Shown: positions 1-7,264 of the stretch, piece by piece | Numbering within the stretch: the stretch's first letter is position 1 | How the letters are laid out: each line of letters begins with the position of its first letter | Origin: JAGLTA01 sp023142625 | GTDB taxonomy: Bacteria > Patescibacteriota > Patescibacteriia > JAACEG01 | Assembly: GCA_030641665.1 (NCBI GenBank) | Contig: DAOWHA010000058.1 | Location: 1 to 16,531 of the forward strand | DNA length: 16,531 bases | Direction: 5' to 3' | Made by a program: the position numbers and the translations under genes | The notes under the pieces: generated by a model | Told to the model about the DNA's origin: nothing | The model's input: the letters and a program-made list of their open reading frames with translations, nothing else | Databases searched by the model: none

Positions 1-264
1 AGATATATGTCCAATTTTATCTTTTCCGAATATTTCCATCATCAATTTAGTATAGGTACCTTTGCCGGAATTTTTTTTACCCAAAAAATAAACAATAAAA
101 GTGTTATTGTTAAAGTATTTTTTAAGTTTCTCAATTTCTTTTCCCGCCTTTTTTTGAAAATATTCCCGCCTTTCTTCTGTATTTGATAGATTGAATGTTT
201 TTGCTAATCTTTCTATTTTTGTTTTTGATAATGATAATGGAAAATCTTTTTTGCAATGAATCAT
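1..264 (-). CDS. Nucleoside monophosphate (adenylate-like) kinase, partial (N-terminal 88 residues)
   Basis: This reading frame starts at the ATG read from 264 and stays open to the window edge, so the C-terminal part is missing. Residues 62-70 read GKKNSGKGT, a P-loop of the GxxxxGKGT type found in adenylate kinases, and the last visible residues 'IGHIS' match the strand in that family that leads into the NMP-binding region. The enzyme would transfer a phosphate from ATP to a nucleoside monophosphate in the cytoplasm. Ordinary adenylate kinases begin almost directly with the P-loop, but here about 60 residues come first. They are Lys/Glu-rich, probably helical and of unknown role. The family call is well supported by the motif. 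The exact substrate cannot be read from the visible part. No Shine-Dalgarno sequence is visible. Confidence 0.72.
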   Translation of the reverse strand, partial: MIHCKKDFPLSLSKTKIERLAKTFNLSNTEERREYFQKKAGKEIEKLKKYFNNNTFIVYFLGKKNSGKGTYTKLMMEIFGKDKIGHIS

Positions 265-295
265 AAATTTATTTCAAAATTATTTTTTTAAAAAT

Positions 296-517
296 TTATC
301 TGTTTTTTCTAAAATTATTTTCTTTAAGCCCTGAATGCAATAGAATAGATCTGAAAGTTCCGTGAGGAATCTCTTTTTTAGTCGTCTTTACAATAACCGA
401 ACGAGTCGGGCTTCCTGTTTTGCGAAATTTAGCATGGCTTCCTTTCTGGGAAATAAAAACAAAACCGTTAGAATTAAGAGTTTTGATTACAAGTTTTAAT
501 TTAATTGGACTAGGCAT
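296..517 (-). CDS. hicA: HicA-family mRNA interferase toxin
   Basis: This 73-aa protein has the small double-stranded-RNA-binding-like fold signature of HicA toxins. A 'GF.FISQKGSHAKF' stretch carries the catalytic histidine (His28), and 'KEIPHGTFRSIL' matches the family's 'IPKGTLRSIL' strand-helix segment. HicA toxins cleave mRNA and tmRNA and are held inactive by HicB. Its ATG lies inside the end of the upstream hicB: the TAG of hicB occupies 510-512, an overlap of 8 bp. The two are therefore translationally coupled and in the antitoxin-first order. No separate promoter is visible. The family call is firm; activity in this organism is inferred. Confidence 0.85.
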   Translation of the reverse strand: MPSPIKLKLVIKTLNSNGFVFISQKGSHAKFRKTGSPTRSVIVKTTKKEIPHGTFRSILLHSGLKENNFRKNR

Positions 518-728
518 ATTCTAATACGGATGGAATAATATCCAGACGCTCCACTTTTACTGCTTTTGATATTGGCATATCTTCAAAATAAAGTTCTAGC
601 GCTTCTTGCAGGCTTTCCAATGCCTCCTTTTTAGTATCCCCAAAACTGGATATAGCGGTGTTTAAATTCCATGCTACGAAATATTTGTCTTCTTTCCAAA
701 CCGCATTTTTTAAATTTATTTTTTGCAT
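510..728 (-). CDS. hicB: HicB-family antitoxin
   Basis: This 72-aa protein has the degraded RNase-H-like fold of HicB: a beta-hairpin ('KYFVAWNLNTAISSFGDT') followed by the helix 'KKEALESLQEALELYFED'. It should bind and neutralise the HicA toxin encoded just downstream with an 8-bp overlap. The protein ends shortly after the partial fold, so no DNA-binding helix-turn-helix or ribbon-helix-helix domain is present. If the pair autoregulates, the DNA contact must come from this short fold or from another protein. A 9-bp inverted repeat lies just upstream, between this gene and the receiver gene, and could be a hairpin or an operator. Confidence 0.82.
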   Translation of the reverse strand: MQKINLKNAVWKEDKYFVAWNLNTAISSFGDTKKEALESLQEALELYFEDMPISKAVKVERLDIIPSVLEYA

Positions 729-737
729 ATTATTAGA

Positions 738-765
738 CTTGCCGCATAATTAGTTTTGCGGCAAG
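738..765 (-). promoter_or_regulatory. Perfect 9-bp hairpin between the receiver gene and hicB
   Basis: CTTGCCGCA at 738-746 is the exact reverse complement of TGCGGCAAG at 757-765, with a 10-nt AT-rich loop. It begins a few bases after the stop codon of the receiver gene and ends 9 nt before the hicB start on the same strand. No T-run follows it on the minus strand, so a classic intrinsic terminator is not supported. An operator for HicAB autoregulation or an mRNA 3'-end stabilising hairpin fits as well. On the plus strand a T-rich stretch does follow, but no plus-strand gene leads into it. Confidence 0.5.
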
Positions 766-770
766 TTCAT

Positions 771-1142
771 TTATTTTTTTAAAAATTTATTTATTTTTTC
801 CAAAACTTGCGCCGGAGTTAAATCCGCTTTTACTAAATAATCAACAGCCCCTTCTTTCTTGCCCCTAATTACATCTTCTTCCTGTTTAAGATTCGTTAAA
901 AAGAACACAGGAATATTTTCAGTGGCTTTATTGCTTTTTAATTTTTTTAATACTGAAAAACCGTCCATTTCCGGTAAAATTATGTCAAGCATAATAATAT
1001 CAGGTTTGGTTTTTATTGCAAGTTTATAGCCAGACAAGCCGCTATTAGCTTGAGTAACTTTATAACCAAATTCCGCAAACTTTAAAGAATACATTTCTGT
1101 TAGCATTTTATCATCTTCTACTAAAAGAATTTTTTTTGACAT
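771..1142 (-). CDS. Stand-alone response regulator receiver (CheY-like)
   Basis: This 123-aa protein is one complete receiver domain with no output domain. The acidic pocket E9-D10-D11, the phosphoacceptor D53 in 'IIMLDIILPEMDGF', the switch residue T83 and the conserved K105 are all present and correctly spaced. It would accept a phosphate from a histidine kinase and signal by protein-protein contact rather than by binding DNA. No histidine kinase lies in the window, so its partner is encoded elsewhere. The gene sits between hicBA and a run of small membrane proteins, all on the minus strand. A TATAAT-like box (1158-1163, minus) lies about 15 nt before the start, so it may also be transcribed on its own. 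Confidence 0.92.
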   Translation of the reverse strand: MSKKILLVEDDKMLTEMYSLKFAEFGYKVTQANSGLSGYKLAIKTKPDIIMLDIILPEMDGFSVLKKLKSNKATENIPVFFLTNLKQEEDVIRGKKEGAVDYLVKADLTPAQVLEKINKFLKK

Positions 1143-1164
1143 AAATAATAAAATTAAATTATAA

Positions 1165-1464
1165 TTATTTCATTTTTTTATTTCCACACTTTTTATTTTC
1201 TTGCTTTTTATTTATATAATTCATTACGCTCTTAATCATTTCGCCGATCATAAATAGATGCGAAGCCGAACTCCCCAGTTTATCTTTAACTAATTTTACT
1301 AAATCGTCAATTTTTTTTGTTATGTCGTTTATTTTATCAATAGAAGAGCTAATATCCCTTATAATTTTAATAAGATAGTAAAATAGCCACACAAAACAGA
1401 ATGTTAGCAATAAAACAGAAAAAGACAAAACTATAAACAAAAGGTCTTTGCTTGTTTCTAACAT
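1165..1464 (-). CDS. Small membrane-anchored protein, one transmembrane helix plus coiled coil
   Basis: This 99-aa protein of unknown function has a long hydrophobic helix at about residues 8-33. A heptad-like amphipathic segment follows at about 34-62 (pattern 'IIRDISSSIDKINDITKKIDDLVKLV'-like, broken here into its repeats), then a short helix and a strongly basic tail. The layout resembles DUF948/YtxG-type proteins, in which a membrane anchor carries a coiled coil, but I cannot confirm that family from the sequence alone. It follows the 41-aa and 124-aa membrane proteins on the same strand and ends 22 bp before the receiver gene, so the cluster may be co-transcribed. Confidence 0.7.
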   Translation of the reverse strand: MLETSKDLLFIVLSFSVLLLTFCFVWLFYYLIKIIRDISSSIDKINDITKKIDDLVKLVKDKLGSSASHLFMIGEMIKSVMNYINKKQENKKCGNKKMK

Positions 1465-1528
1465 ATATTTAAAATATTTTTAAAATTAAAACAATATTTG
1501 CGTATGTTGTTTTAATTCCAATTTATCT

Positions 1529-1654
1529 TTATTTAAAGAATAAAAATATTGAAATAGCCACAAAAATAATGATACCTATTCCGATACAGAACAGTAGGTT
1601 CATATCTTTTTCTGCAGAAGTCTCTTCTTTTTTGCGACTAGGAAAAATAGACAT
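1529..1654 (-). CDS. 41-aa single-pass membrane microprotein
   Basis: A short frame runs from the ATG at 1654 to the TAA at 1529-1531. The product starts MSIFPSRKKEETSAEKDMN and continues with one hydrophobic helix of about 21 residues (LLFCIGIGIIIFVAISIFLF), ending FK. A charged cytoplasm-like N-terminus followed by a single helix suggests an N-in, C-out peptide. The composition, the full-length helix and the position in a 250-bp gap of an otherwise packed minus-strand cluster support a real gene, although no Shine-Dalgarno sequence is present. Function unknown. Confidence 0.55.
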   Translation of the reverse strand: MSIFPSRKKEETSAEKDMNLLFCIGIGIIIFVAISIFLFFK

Positions 1655-1719
1655 AAAATATTTATATTAAAAATTAAAAACAATTTTAATAAAATTATTA
1701 TTCATTAATATTTATTATA

Positions 1720-2094
1720 CTAAACTTTTTTAGAAATAGCAAACAGTTCTATTGTTGACAGCGCGGCTATCAAAAGCAGCATATTCCACCAGCTCAAAAT
1801 TTTCTGGCTTTGCAGCGCCATGCTTATTGTTATCAATAGCGAGAACAGAATAGCTTGGCGGAAAGAGATAATAATTTGGCGGAAAAGAATTTTGTTTTTC
1901 ACGAAAATTTTTCTTATTATTGAATTGATAATAGTGGATATGCCAATCAAAGACAGAAACATGCTTAAATAAAAAAATGCAAAAATTAAAACGCTCGCTT
2001 CGTTTGGATTTACTGAAAAAATTATTATAGTTAACGCTGATCCGCAAAGAATGGTTGAAAACAGTATTAATAAAATATAAAAGCGAAACGACAT
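1720..2094 (-). CDS. Conserved four-helix membrane protein of unknown function
   Basis: This 124-aa protein is almost entirely hydrophobic. Transmembrane helices fall at about 5-27, 33-58, 79-94 and 100-120, with a basic loop (RKIFVKNK) between helices 2 and 3 that is likely cytoplasmic. The 'FRQAILFSLL...LSWWNMLLLIAALSTIELF' end resembles a hypothetical protein I recall as frequent in Parcubacteria-like genomes, with a conserved double Trp before the last helix. That is recollection, not a search. No catalytic motif is visible. It lies 19 bp downstream of the glycerate kinase stop codon on the same strand, so the two are probably co-transcribed. Confidence 0.75.
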   Translation of the reverse strand: MSFRFYILLILFSTILCGSALTIIIFSVNPNEASVLIFAFFYLSMFLSLIGISTIINSIIRKIFVKNKILFRQIIISFRQAILFSLLITISMALQSQKILSWWNMLLLIAALSTIELFAISKKV

Positions 2095-2113
2095 AGTTGT
2101 AAGCTTAAAATTA

Positions 2114-3460
2114 TTATTTTAGGATATATATTATTATATCACCTATATTTGTTTTTGTCTCTTTTGCCATTATAACAGAATTTTTAATTTTTTTCAACAT
2201 AGCGCTGCTGTCATAATTTTTAATATGCCGCGCAATATCAATTTTTTTATTTTTTGCGGTTTTAAGAGAATTATTGTCAACTATAGCTCCGGCAATATTT
2301 GGCAAAAAATCAGCCCCGTCGCTATTAACACTCACAAGGGTCCAACTTTGTTTATATTGTTTCATGGCTAAAATAGAATTTGCCGCATAATGCTGGTTTC
2401 TGCCGCCCTTGCCATGTTTAAGGGGAAGTTTTGGAGTTGTTTCACCGCCGATTATAAGGCAATTATAATGTTTGTATTTTCCTTTAAGAATTTTTTTCGC
2501 GCGACGATTTGATATTTTAACCGGATCGCCAATCTGTTTATCGGTAATAATCAGCGGTTTAAGATTTAAATTTTTCGCTTTTTTAAAAATTGCTTCCAGC
2601 GCGAATTTATTATTTCCGATAATGCAGTTTTTGCAATTATTTAAAGTTTTTGGAGCGTCTGCCGTTTTTTTATCAACCCTGTTTTTCAAATATTTTTTTA
2701 TGATCCTTGGGATCGTCCGCTGCAAATTATATTCTTTAATAATTTGCCAAGCTTGTTTAAAAGTTGAAGAACATGGGGTCGTGATGCCCGAAGCGATTAT
2801 TTTTAAATCATCTCCGGCAACATCGGATATAATTATTGAAATGACCGCGGCTGGAGAAAAGAATTTTCCAAATTTACCGCCTTTAATTTTAGACAGATGC
2901 TTTCTGACGGTATTTATCTCTTTTATATTCGCGCCTGAACTTAATAACAGCTCGGTTATTTTTTGTTTGTCTTTTAGTCTGATTTTATCAGACGGGCAAG
3001 GCATCAGAGCTGATCCGCCGCCAGAGATTAAACAGATTACAATATCATTTTTGTTAATTTTGTATCTGTTTTTTAAAGCAAGCATCTGCTTGACGCCAAA
3101 AATTCCTTTTTGGTTTGGAATAGGGTGGTCTGCTTTGACGATTTTAATTTTTTTAACTTTATTATTGCTGTTATTGCAATTAACTGTACCTGCTGTTATA
3201 TTTTTAATTTTGATGATTTTTTCCAGTTCTTCTGCCATCGCGCCAGCGGCTTTTCCGCCTCCGACGACAAAAATTCGTCCTGATTGCGAAAGAGTATAAT
3301 TATTTTTTTTAATTTTTAAAAGCCGTTTTTTATTATTATAACTAATCGCGCCGCGCATTAAATTTTTAGGCATAACGCTTTTGACGCCAACTTCAATCAA
3401 GTCTAGGATTATTTTTCGAGATTGAGTAGAGGAGAGCTCCTTTTTATTTTTTATAAACAT
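2114..3460 (-). CDS. Type-2 glycerate kinase (DUF4147/MOFRL family)
   Basis: This 448-aa protein has the family length and the ordered motifs: VVGGGKAAGAMA (65-76), SGGGSALMP (146-154), the 'INTVRKHLSKIKGG' segment (182-195), 'ISDVAGDD' (211-218), then in the C-terminal MOFRL half IGGETT (337-342), GKGGRNQ (350-356), NSDGAD (379-384) and the closing 'TKTNIGDI'. The family phosphorylates D-glycerate with ATP to 2-phosphoglycerate (or hydroxypyruvate-linked glycerate in other contexts), feeding lower glycolysis. The start at 3460 is favoured because an extended -10 box sits 7 nt upstream. A later Met at residue 30 would cut into the family region. It is divergently transcribed from the nucleotide-sugar dehydrogenase. 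Confidence 0.9.
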   Translation of the reverse strand: MFIKNKKELSSTQSRKIILDLIEVGVKSVMPKNLMRGAISYNNKKRLLKIKKNNYTLSQSGRIFVVGGGKAAGAMAEELEKIIKIKNITAGTVNCNNSNNKVKKIKIVKADHPIPNQKGIFGVKQMLALKNRYKINKNDIVICLISGGGSALMPCPSDKIRLKDKQKITELLLSSGANIKEINTVRKHLSKIKGGKFGKFFSPAAVISIIISDVAGDDLKIIASGITTPCSSTFKQAWQIIKEYNLQRTIPRIIKKYLKNRVDKKTADAPKTLNNCKNCIIGNNKFALEAIFKKAKNLNLKPLIITDKQIGDPVKISNRRAKKILKGKYKHYNCLIIGGETTPKLPLKHGKGGRNQHYAANSILAMKQYKQSWTLVSVNSDGADFLPNIAGAIVDNNSLKTAKNKKIDIARHIKNYDSSAMLKKIKNSVIMAKETKTNIGDIIIYILK

Positions 3461-3467
3461 AAAATTT

Positions 3468-3495
3468 ATTATAGCAAAAAAATTTTATTTAACAA
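3468..3495 (-). promoter_or_regulatory. Promoter of the glycerate kinase gene (extended -10; likely leaderless)
   Basis: On the minus strand TTGTTA (3490-3495) is followed after 16 bp by TATAAT (3468-3473), preceded by TGC, which makes an extended -10. The ATG at 3460 starts 7 nt after the -10 box, so transcription should begin at or next to the start codon. It overlaps the divergent plus-strand promoter region. Confidence 0.6.
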
Positions 3496-3515
3496 AATTT
3501 TATTTGCAATATAAT
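3488..3515 (+). promoter_or_regulatory. Probable promoter of the nucleotide-sugar dehydrogenase operon
   Basis: A perfect TATAAT at 3510-3515 has a weak -35-like TTTAAC at 3488-3493 (16-bp spacer). It leaves an AT-only leader of roughly 30 nt before the ATG at 3553 and no Shine-Dalgarno sequence. It shares bases with the opposing glycerate kinase promoter, so the two may exclude one another. Confidence 0.45.
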
Positions 3516-3552
3516 TAAATAAAGTCTAAAATAAAATAATAAATAAAAAATT

Positions 3553-4983
3553 ATGAAGCAAAAAGAAATTGTTGATTTAAATAACTCTAATAATACGCCA
3601 GCAGTTTCTATTGTTGGAGTTGGATATGTCGGCTTGACGCTTGCGGCAATTTTATCAAACGCAGGGATTAAAACTTATGCGGTTGACATAGATAAAGATA
3701 AAATTGATATTATTAAAAAAGGCAAGTCTTATTTTTTTGAGCCCGGCTTGAATGAATTTGTAAAAGAAGGAATAGAATCTAAAAAATTAATTCCAACAAC
3801 AAATTATAAGGCAGCGATTGAAAATTCTGACATTACTTTTATTTGCGTTGGAACCCCGTCTAATCCTGACGGAAGCGTTAATTTGGATTTTGTTTTCAAG
3901 TCAGTTAAAAGTATTTTGGAAAATATTAAAAGTGATTTAATTATAGTCCAGAAATCCACAGTTCCTGTCGGAACAGGAAAAAGAATAAAAAAGATGATTG
4001 ATAAATATAACAGCAAAGATATAAATATAAATTTAATCTCTTCTCCTGAATTTTTAAGAGAAGGATCTGCTGTTTTTGACACTATTTTTCCAGATAGAAT
4101 TATAGTTGGCGGAAACAGCAAAAAAGCGATTAAAAAAGTTGTAGCGCTATATGAAAAAATAGATAATTTTGCGAAAAATGTGAAACAGAATGATTTTATG
4201 GAATACGCTTTATTGTATACTAATAGAAAGCGCAACGAGGATTTAGCATCTTTTTTTAAAAGGGTTATTGAAACTGATTTAGAAAGCTCGGAATTAATCA
4301 AGGTGACAGCTAATTCATTTTTAGCTTTGAAAATTTCTTTTGCAAACAGCGTTTCGCGGCTTTGCGCGCAAAACAGAGCTAAAACAGCTGATGTAATGGT
4401 GGGTATAGGATCAGATCACAGAATAGGAAAATCTTTTTTAACCCCAGGCCTCGGTTATGGAGGCGGCTGTTTTCCGAAAGATGTCGCTGGTATGATAAAT
4501 TATGCGAATAGTTATAATTTTAGTTTTAATATTTTGGACGAAGCTGTTAAAATCAATGAAACGCAAGTCTACTTTGCCATAAGCAAGATTAAAAAGTTAT
4601 TAGGCGAAGATTTAAGAAACAAAAAAGCCGCGTTTTTAGGGCTATCCTATAAACCTGGAACAAGCGATGTTAGAAAATCGCAAGCTTCCCGCCTTTTGCG
4701 GAAGATTTTAGACAGAGGGATGGCTGTTTTTGTTTATGATCCGCAAGCCATTAGTGAAGCGAAAAAAAAGATTAGCCATAAAAATTTAACTTATATTGAT
4801 AATATAAAAGATGTATTTAAAAAAGCGGATATTATTATTTTGGCGACTGAGTGGAATGAATTCGTTGATTTTGATTATTCTAAAATCACCAAAGATATGA
4901 ATTCTCTGAATTTTTTTGACGGCAGGGGAGTTATTGACGAGGATAAAATAAAAGAGTTAGGTTTTAATTTTATTGGATTTTAA
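3553..4983 (+). CDS. UDP-glucose/GDP-mannose dehydrogenase family protein
   Basis: This 476-aa enzyme oxidises the C6 hydroxyl of a nucleotide sugar to a carboxylate with two NAD+, giving uronic acids for surface polysaccharide. The N-terminal Rossmann fold has GVGYVG at 22-27. 'VGTPSNPDGS', 'QKSTVPVGTG' and 'SPEFLREGSA' are standard substrate-side motifs. Lys250, Asn254 and the catalytic Cys306 in 'GYGGGCFPKD' have the same K-to-C spacing (56) as in Streptococcus pyogenes UDP-glucose dehydrogenase (K204, C260). The C-terminal domain has 'FLGLSYKPGTSDVRKSQA'. An extra stretch of about 25-30 residues around 213-240 ('NDFMEYALLYTNRKRNEDLA') precedes the central helix and is not in the textbook enzymes. 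The exact sugar is undetermined. Confidence 0.92.
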   Translation: MKQKEIVDLNNSNNTPAVSIVGVGYVGLTLAAILSNAGIKTYAVDIDKDKIDIIKKGKSYFFEPGLNEFVKEGIESKKLIPTTNYKAAIENSDITFICVGTPSNPDGSVNLDFVFKSVKSILENIKSDLIIVQKSTVPVGTGKRIKKMIDKYNSKDININLISSPEFLREGSAVFDTIFPDRIIVGGNSKKAIKKVVALYEKIDNFAKNVKQNDFMEYALLYTNRKRNEDLASFFKRVIETDLESSELIKVTANSFLALKISFANSVSRLCAQNRAKTADVMVGIGSDHRIGKSFLTPGLGYGGGCFPKDVAGMINYANSYNFSFNILDEAVKINETQVYFAISKIKKLLGEDLRNKKAAFLGLSYKPGTSDVRKSQASRLLRKILDRGMAVFVYDPQAISEAKKKISHKNLTYIDNIKDVFKKADIIILATEWNEFVDFDYSKITKDMNSLNFFDGRGVIDEDKIKELGFNFIGF

Positions 4984-5020
4984 ATATTGAGAAATAGGAT
5001 TATAAATAAAAATTTGTTTT

Positions 5021-5995
5021 ATGAGGGAATTTAGACATAAAGCAATTATCAAAAGTATTTTAGGAGCGAATATTGAAATTGAGAAAGTTTTTATTTTAAA
5101 TAATTTTGGCTCTGGAAACATATTAGTTTTTCAATTGAAGGGAAAGAAAGTCAAGTATTTATTAAAATCTTATAATGAACAAAAATATATAGACAGAGAA
5201 ACGAAAAATTTAAAAAATATCAACGACATCACAATTTTTAATAAGCCGAAATATTTTGGAAAATATAAAAATTTTTATATTCAGGAATATATTAAAGGCG
5301 ACCTTTTTCAAAATTTAATAAAAAAATCGCCAAATAAAAATCTTGAAAAATATTATTTATCAGCAGTTGAGAATTTAACAATAATTCATACATCAAGCAA
5401 TTATGTAAAAGACAAACGCAAGTTAAATAGAGTATTTTTTCCAGCGGGTTTAAAAAAACGATTAGATATTGCTTTTAACTTAATTCAAAGTTTCGGTTTT
5501 ATTTTTTATAAAGAGGCAGTAGGAGAGATTAATGAAAAATGGATTAAAGCTATAAAAAAAATAAAAATAGAAAAATTGATCAATGATTTAAAAATAGAAA
5601 AAAGCGATTATTTTTTAGGGCATGGAGATTATAAGCCGAACAATATAATTTTTACCAAAGATAAAAAAATTTTTATCATTGATTGGCTTGGAATGTCAAA
5701 AGCCCAGCCGTGGTATGATTTGGCGTATTTATTAGCGTTGCTTGATTTAAATAAGCGATTTCAGTTTTTTGAAATTTATTTTAATATAATGCGTGAAAAA
5801 GGATATTTATTAAAAATGTCAAAAGTAAAAGCCAAAAGATTATTTAAAAGCGGAATAATATTTCAAGAAATTATAAGGGCTAAATCAAACGCGCATTTAA
5901 TTAAAAAAGGAAAAACGCAAAAAGAATTATGTCATATTAAAGAATTCAAAAATGCCTTAGATGGCTTGTTAAATATTTTAGAATATAAAATATAA
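5021..5995 (+). CDS. APH/choline-kinase-fold phosphotransferase
   Basis: This 324-aa protein has the protein-kinase-like fold of the aminoglycoside/choline kinase superfamily. The catalytic loop H201-G-D203-Y-K-P-N-N and the metal-binding I-I-D221-W lie at the expected 18-residue spacing, followed by the helix 'QPWYDLAYLLALLD'. It should phosphorylate a small hydroxylated molecule with ATP. Because it sits 37 bp after a nucleotide-sugar dehydrogenase and 4 bp before trpS, a sugar or lipid-head-group substrate for cell-surface synthesis is more likely than an antibiotic, but this is only context. Codon use is very AT-rich, like its neighbours. The N-terminal lobe is divergent. Confidence 0.82.
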   Translation: MREFRHKAIIKSILGANIEIEKVFILNNFGSGNILVFQLKGKKVKYLLKSYNEQKYIDRETKNLKNINDITIFNKPKYFGKYKNFYIQEYIKGDLFQNLIKKSPNKNLEKYYLSAVENLTIIHTSSNYVKDKRKLNRVFFPAGLKKRLDIAFNLIQSFGFIFYKEAVGEINEKWIKAIKKIKIEKLINDLKIEKSDYFLGHGDYKPNNIIFTKDKKIFIIDWLGMSKAQPWYDLAYLLALLDLNKRFQFFEIYFNIMREKGYLLKMSKVKAKRLFKSGIIFQEIIRAKSNAHLIKKGKTQKELCHIKEFKNALDGLLNILEYKI

Positions 5996-5999
5996 CTTT

Positions 6000-6965
6000 A
6001 TGAAACAAAAATTAATTACTGGCTTTAAGCCGTCCGGGGATATTCATTTGGGCAATTATCTCGGCGCGATGAAGCATCTGCCAGAATTGGAAGAAAAATA
6101 TGAATCATTTATTTTTATTCCAAATTACCATGCTTTAAATAGCGTTCAAGATGCTGAAAAGTTATCGCATTTAACAATGGACGCGGGAAAAGCTATTTTA
6201 GCGCTTGGGTTAAATCCAGACAAAACAATTATTTTTAAACAGTCTGATGTTCCTGAAGTCTGCGAACTTTCTTGGATTTTAGGATCTTTAATGCCGATGC
6301 CGTTGCTGGAAAGAGCGCACGCGTACAAAGACGCGAGAGATAAAAATAGAAGCATAAACGCGGGAGTTTTTAACTACCCGCTTTTAATGGCGGCTGATAT
6401 TTTGATTTATAAAATTAATATTGTCCCAGTAGGCAAAGACCAGAAACAGCATATTGAGATAGCGCGGACAATAGCGCAGAAATTTAATAATCAATTTGGA
6501 AAATTTTTTATCGAGCCGCAGGAGATAATACGAAAAGAGGTTGAAACAATAATCGGATTAGACGGCAGGAAAATGAGCAAGAGTTATAATAATGTCATCG
6601 GGCTGTTTGAAAGCGAAGAGGAGACAATAAAAAAAGTGATGTCAATCAAGACAGATTCTCGCCGCCCGGAAGAGCCGAAAAATCCTGAAGAATGCGCTAT
6701 TTTTGCTTTGCATAAGCATTTTTCCAAAAACGGTTTAGATGAAATCGCTAACAGATACAAGCAGGGAAAAATTAGTTACAAGGAATCCAAGGATATTTTA
6801 GCGGAAAATATAAATAAAGAATTAAGGCAAATTCGCGGCAATAAAAAAGAATTTGATAAAAATGAAGATTTTGTAAAAAAAGTTTTAAAAGACGGCGGAA
6901 AAAAAGCGCGCGAAATCGCGCGCGGAACAATGAAAGAGGTTAGAAAATTAGTCGGTTTGCTATAA
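6000..6965 (+). CDS. trpS: Tryptophanyl-tRNA synthetase
   Basis: This 321-aa class I synthetase charges tRNA-Trp. The start 'ITGFKPSGDIHLGNYLGA' carries the HIGH-type signature (H16-L-G-N), and KMSKS is at 191-195 in 'GRKMSKSYNN'. 'GVFNYPLLMAADIL' and 'VPVGKDQKQHIEIAR' are classical Trp-binding and dimer motifs, and the C-terminus 'KAREIARGTMKEVRKLVGL' is the normal family ending. The length is typical of bacterial TrpRS. It begins 4 bp after the upstream kinase, so it is part of the same transcript. An 8-bp GC-rich inverted repeat near its 3' end (about 6906-6923) falls inside the conserved C-terminal coding sequence. Confidence 0.97.
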   Translation: MKQKLITGFKPSGDIHLGNYLGAMKHLPELEEKYESFIFIPNYHALNSVQDAEKLSHLTMDAGKAILALGLNPDKTIIFKQSDVPEVCELSWILGSLMPMPLLERAHAYKDARDKNRSINAGVFNYPLLMAADILIYKINIVPVGKDQKQHIEIARTIAQKFNNQFGKFFIEPQEIIRKEVETIIGLDGRKMSKSYNNVIGLFESEEETIKKVMSIKTDSRRPEEPKNPEECAIFALHKHFSKNGLDEIANRYKQGKISYKESKDILAENINKELRQIRGNKKEFDKNEDFVKKVLKDGGKKAREIARGTMKEVRKLVGLL

Positions 6966-7030
6966 TTTGTATTTTTTTAAAAGTTTGTTAGAATGTAGAT
7001 AATTAAACCACTAAATTTTTTAAAACTTTT

Positions 7031-7254
7031 GTCTTTGCGAGGAGCCGAACGACCCGCCTAAGTTTTTGTGAAACAAAAATTTAGTCGGGGAAGAGAGAGC
7101 GACGAAGCAATCTCGTTGTTTACGCAAAAAGGTTTTTTATAGATAAATTTTTTCGTGCTCAGTAATGAGATTGTCGCCCTATCGGGTGACCACCCGTTAG
7201 GTGTGGCTTCGTCATTTCGTTCCGCTACCGCTCCACTTTATTCCTCGCAAAGAC
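7031..7254. repeat. Family A palindromic element, copy 1 (224 bp)
   Basis: This element fills almost the whole trpS-mscS gap. It begins GTCTTTGCGAGGAGC and ends with CCTCGCAAAGAC, an exact 12-bp terminal inverted repeat, and inside it GACGAAGCAATCTC is answered by GAGATTG. This longest copy carries additional nested hairpins: 7053-7089 (CCCG...TTTTTGT gaa ACAAAAA...CGGG) and a CCCTATCGGG / CACCCGTTAGGTG block near 7167-7205. It resembles the intergenic palindromes starting GTC(A/T)TTGCGAGGAGC seen in many bacteria. No coding sequence is supported within it. Apart from this element the gap holds only a TATAAT box at the very end of trpS. Confidence 0.85.
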
Positions 7255-7264
7255 AGCGTAATTT

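Noticed and set aside
2472..3299. Long plus-strand open frame of 275 codons
   Set aside because: It is the antisense shadow of the glycerate kinase gene; its hydrophobic, low-complexity product matches no family, and the minus-strand product has all family motifs.
3804..4301. Minus-strand open frame of 165 codons
   Set aside because: It lies wholly inside the nucleotide-sugar dehydrogenase gene, which has complete motifs in the other strand.
6905..6923. GC-rich inverted repeat (GCGCGCGA AA TCGCGCGC) near the end of trpS
   Set aside because: It encodes the conserved 'KAREIARGTM' segment of TrpRS in frame, no T-run follows, and coding constraint explains it.
6958..6966. Extended -10 (TGCTATAAT) across the stop codon of trpS as a promoter for mscS
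   Set aside because: No convincing -35 was found, and the leader would run through the whole family A copy 1; kept only as a possibility.
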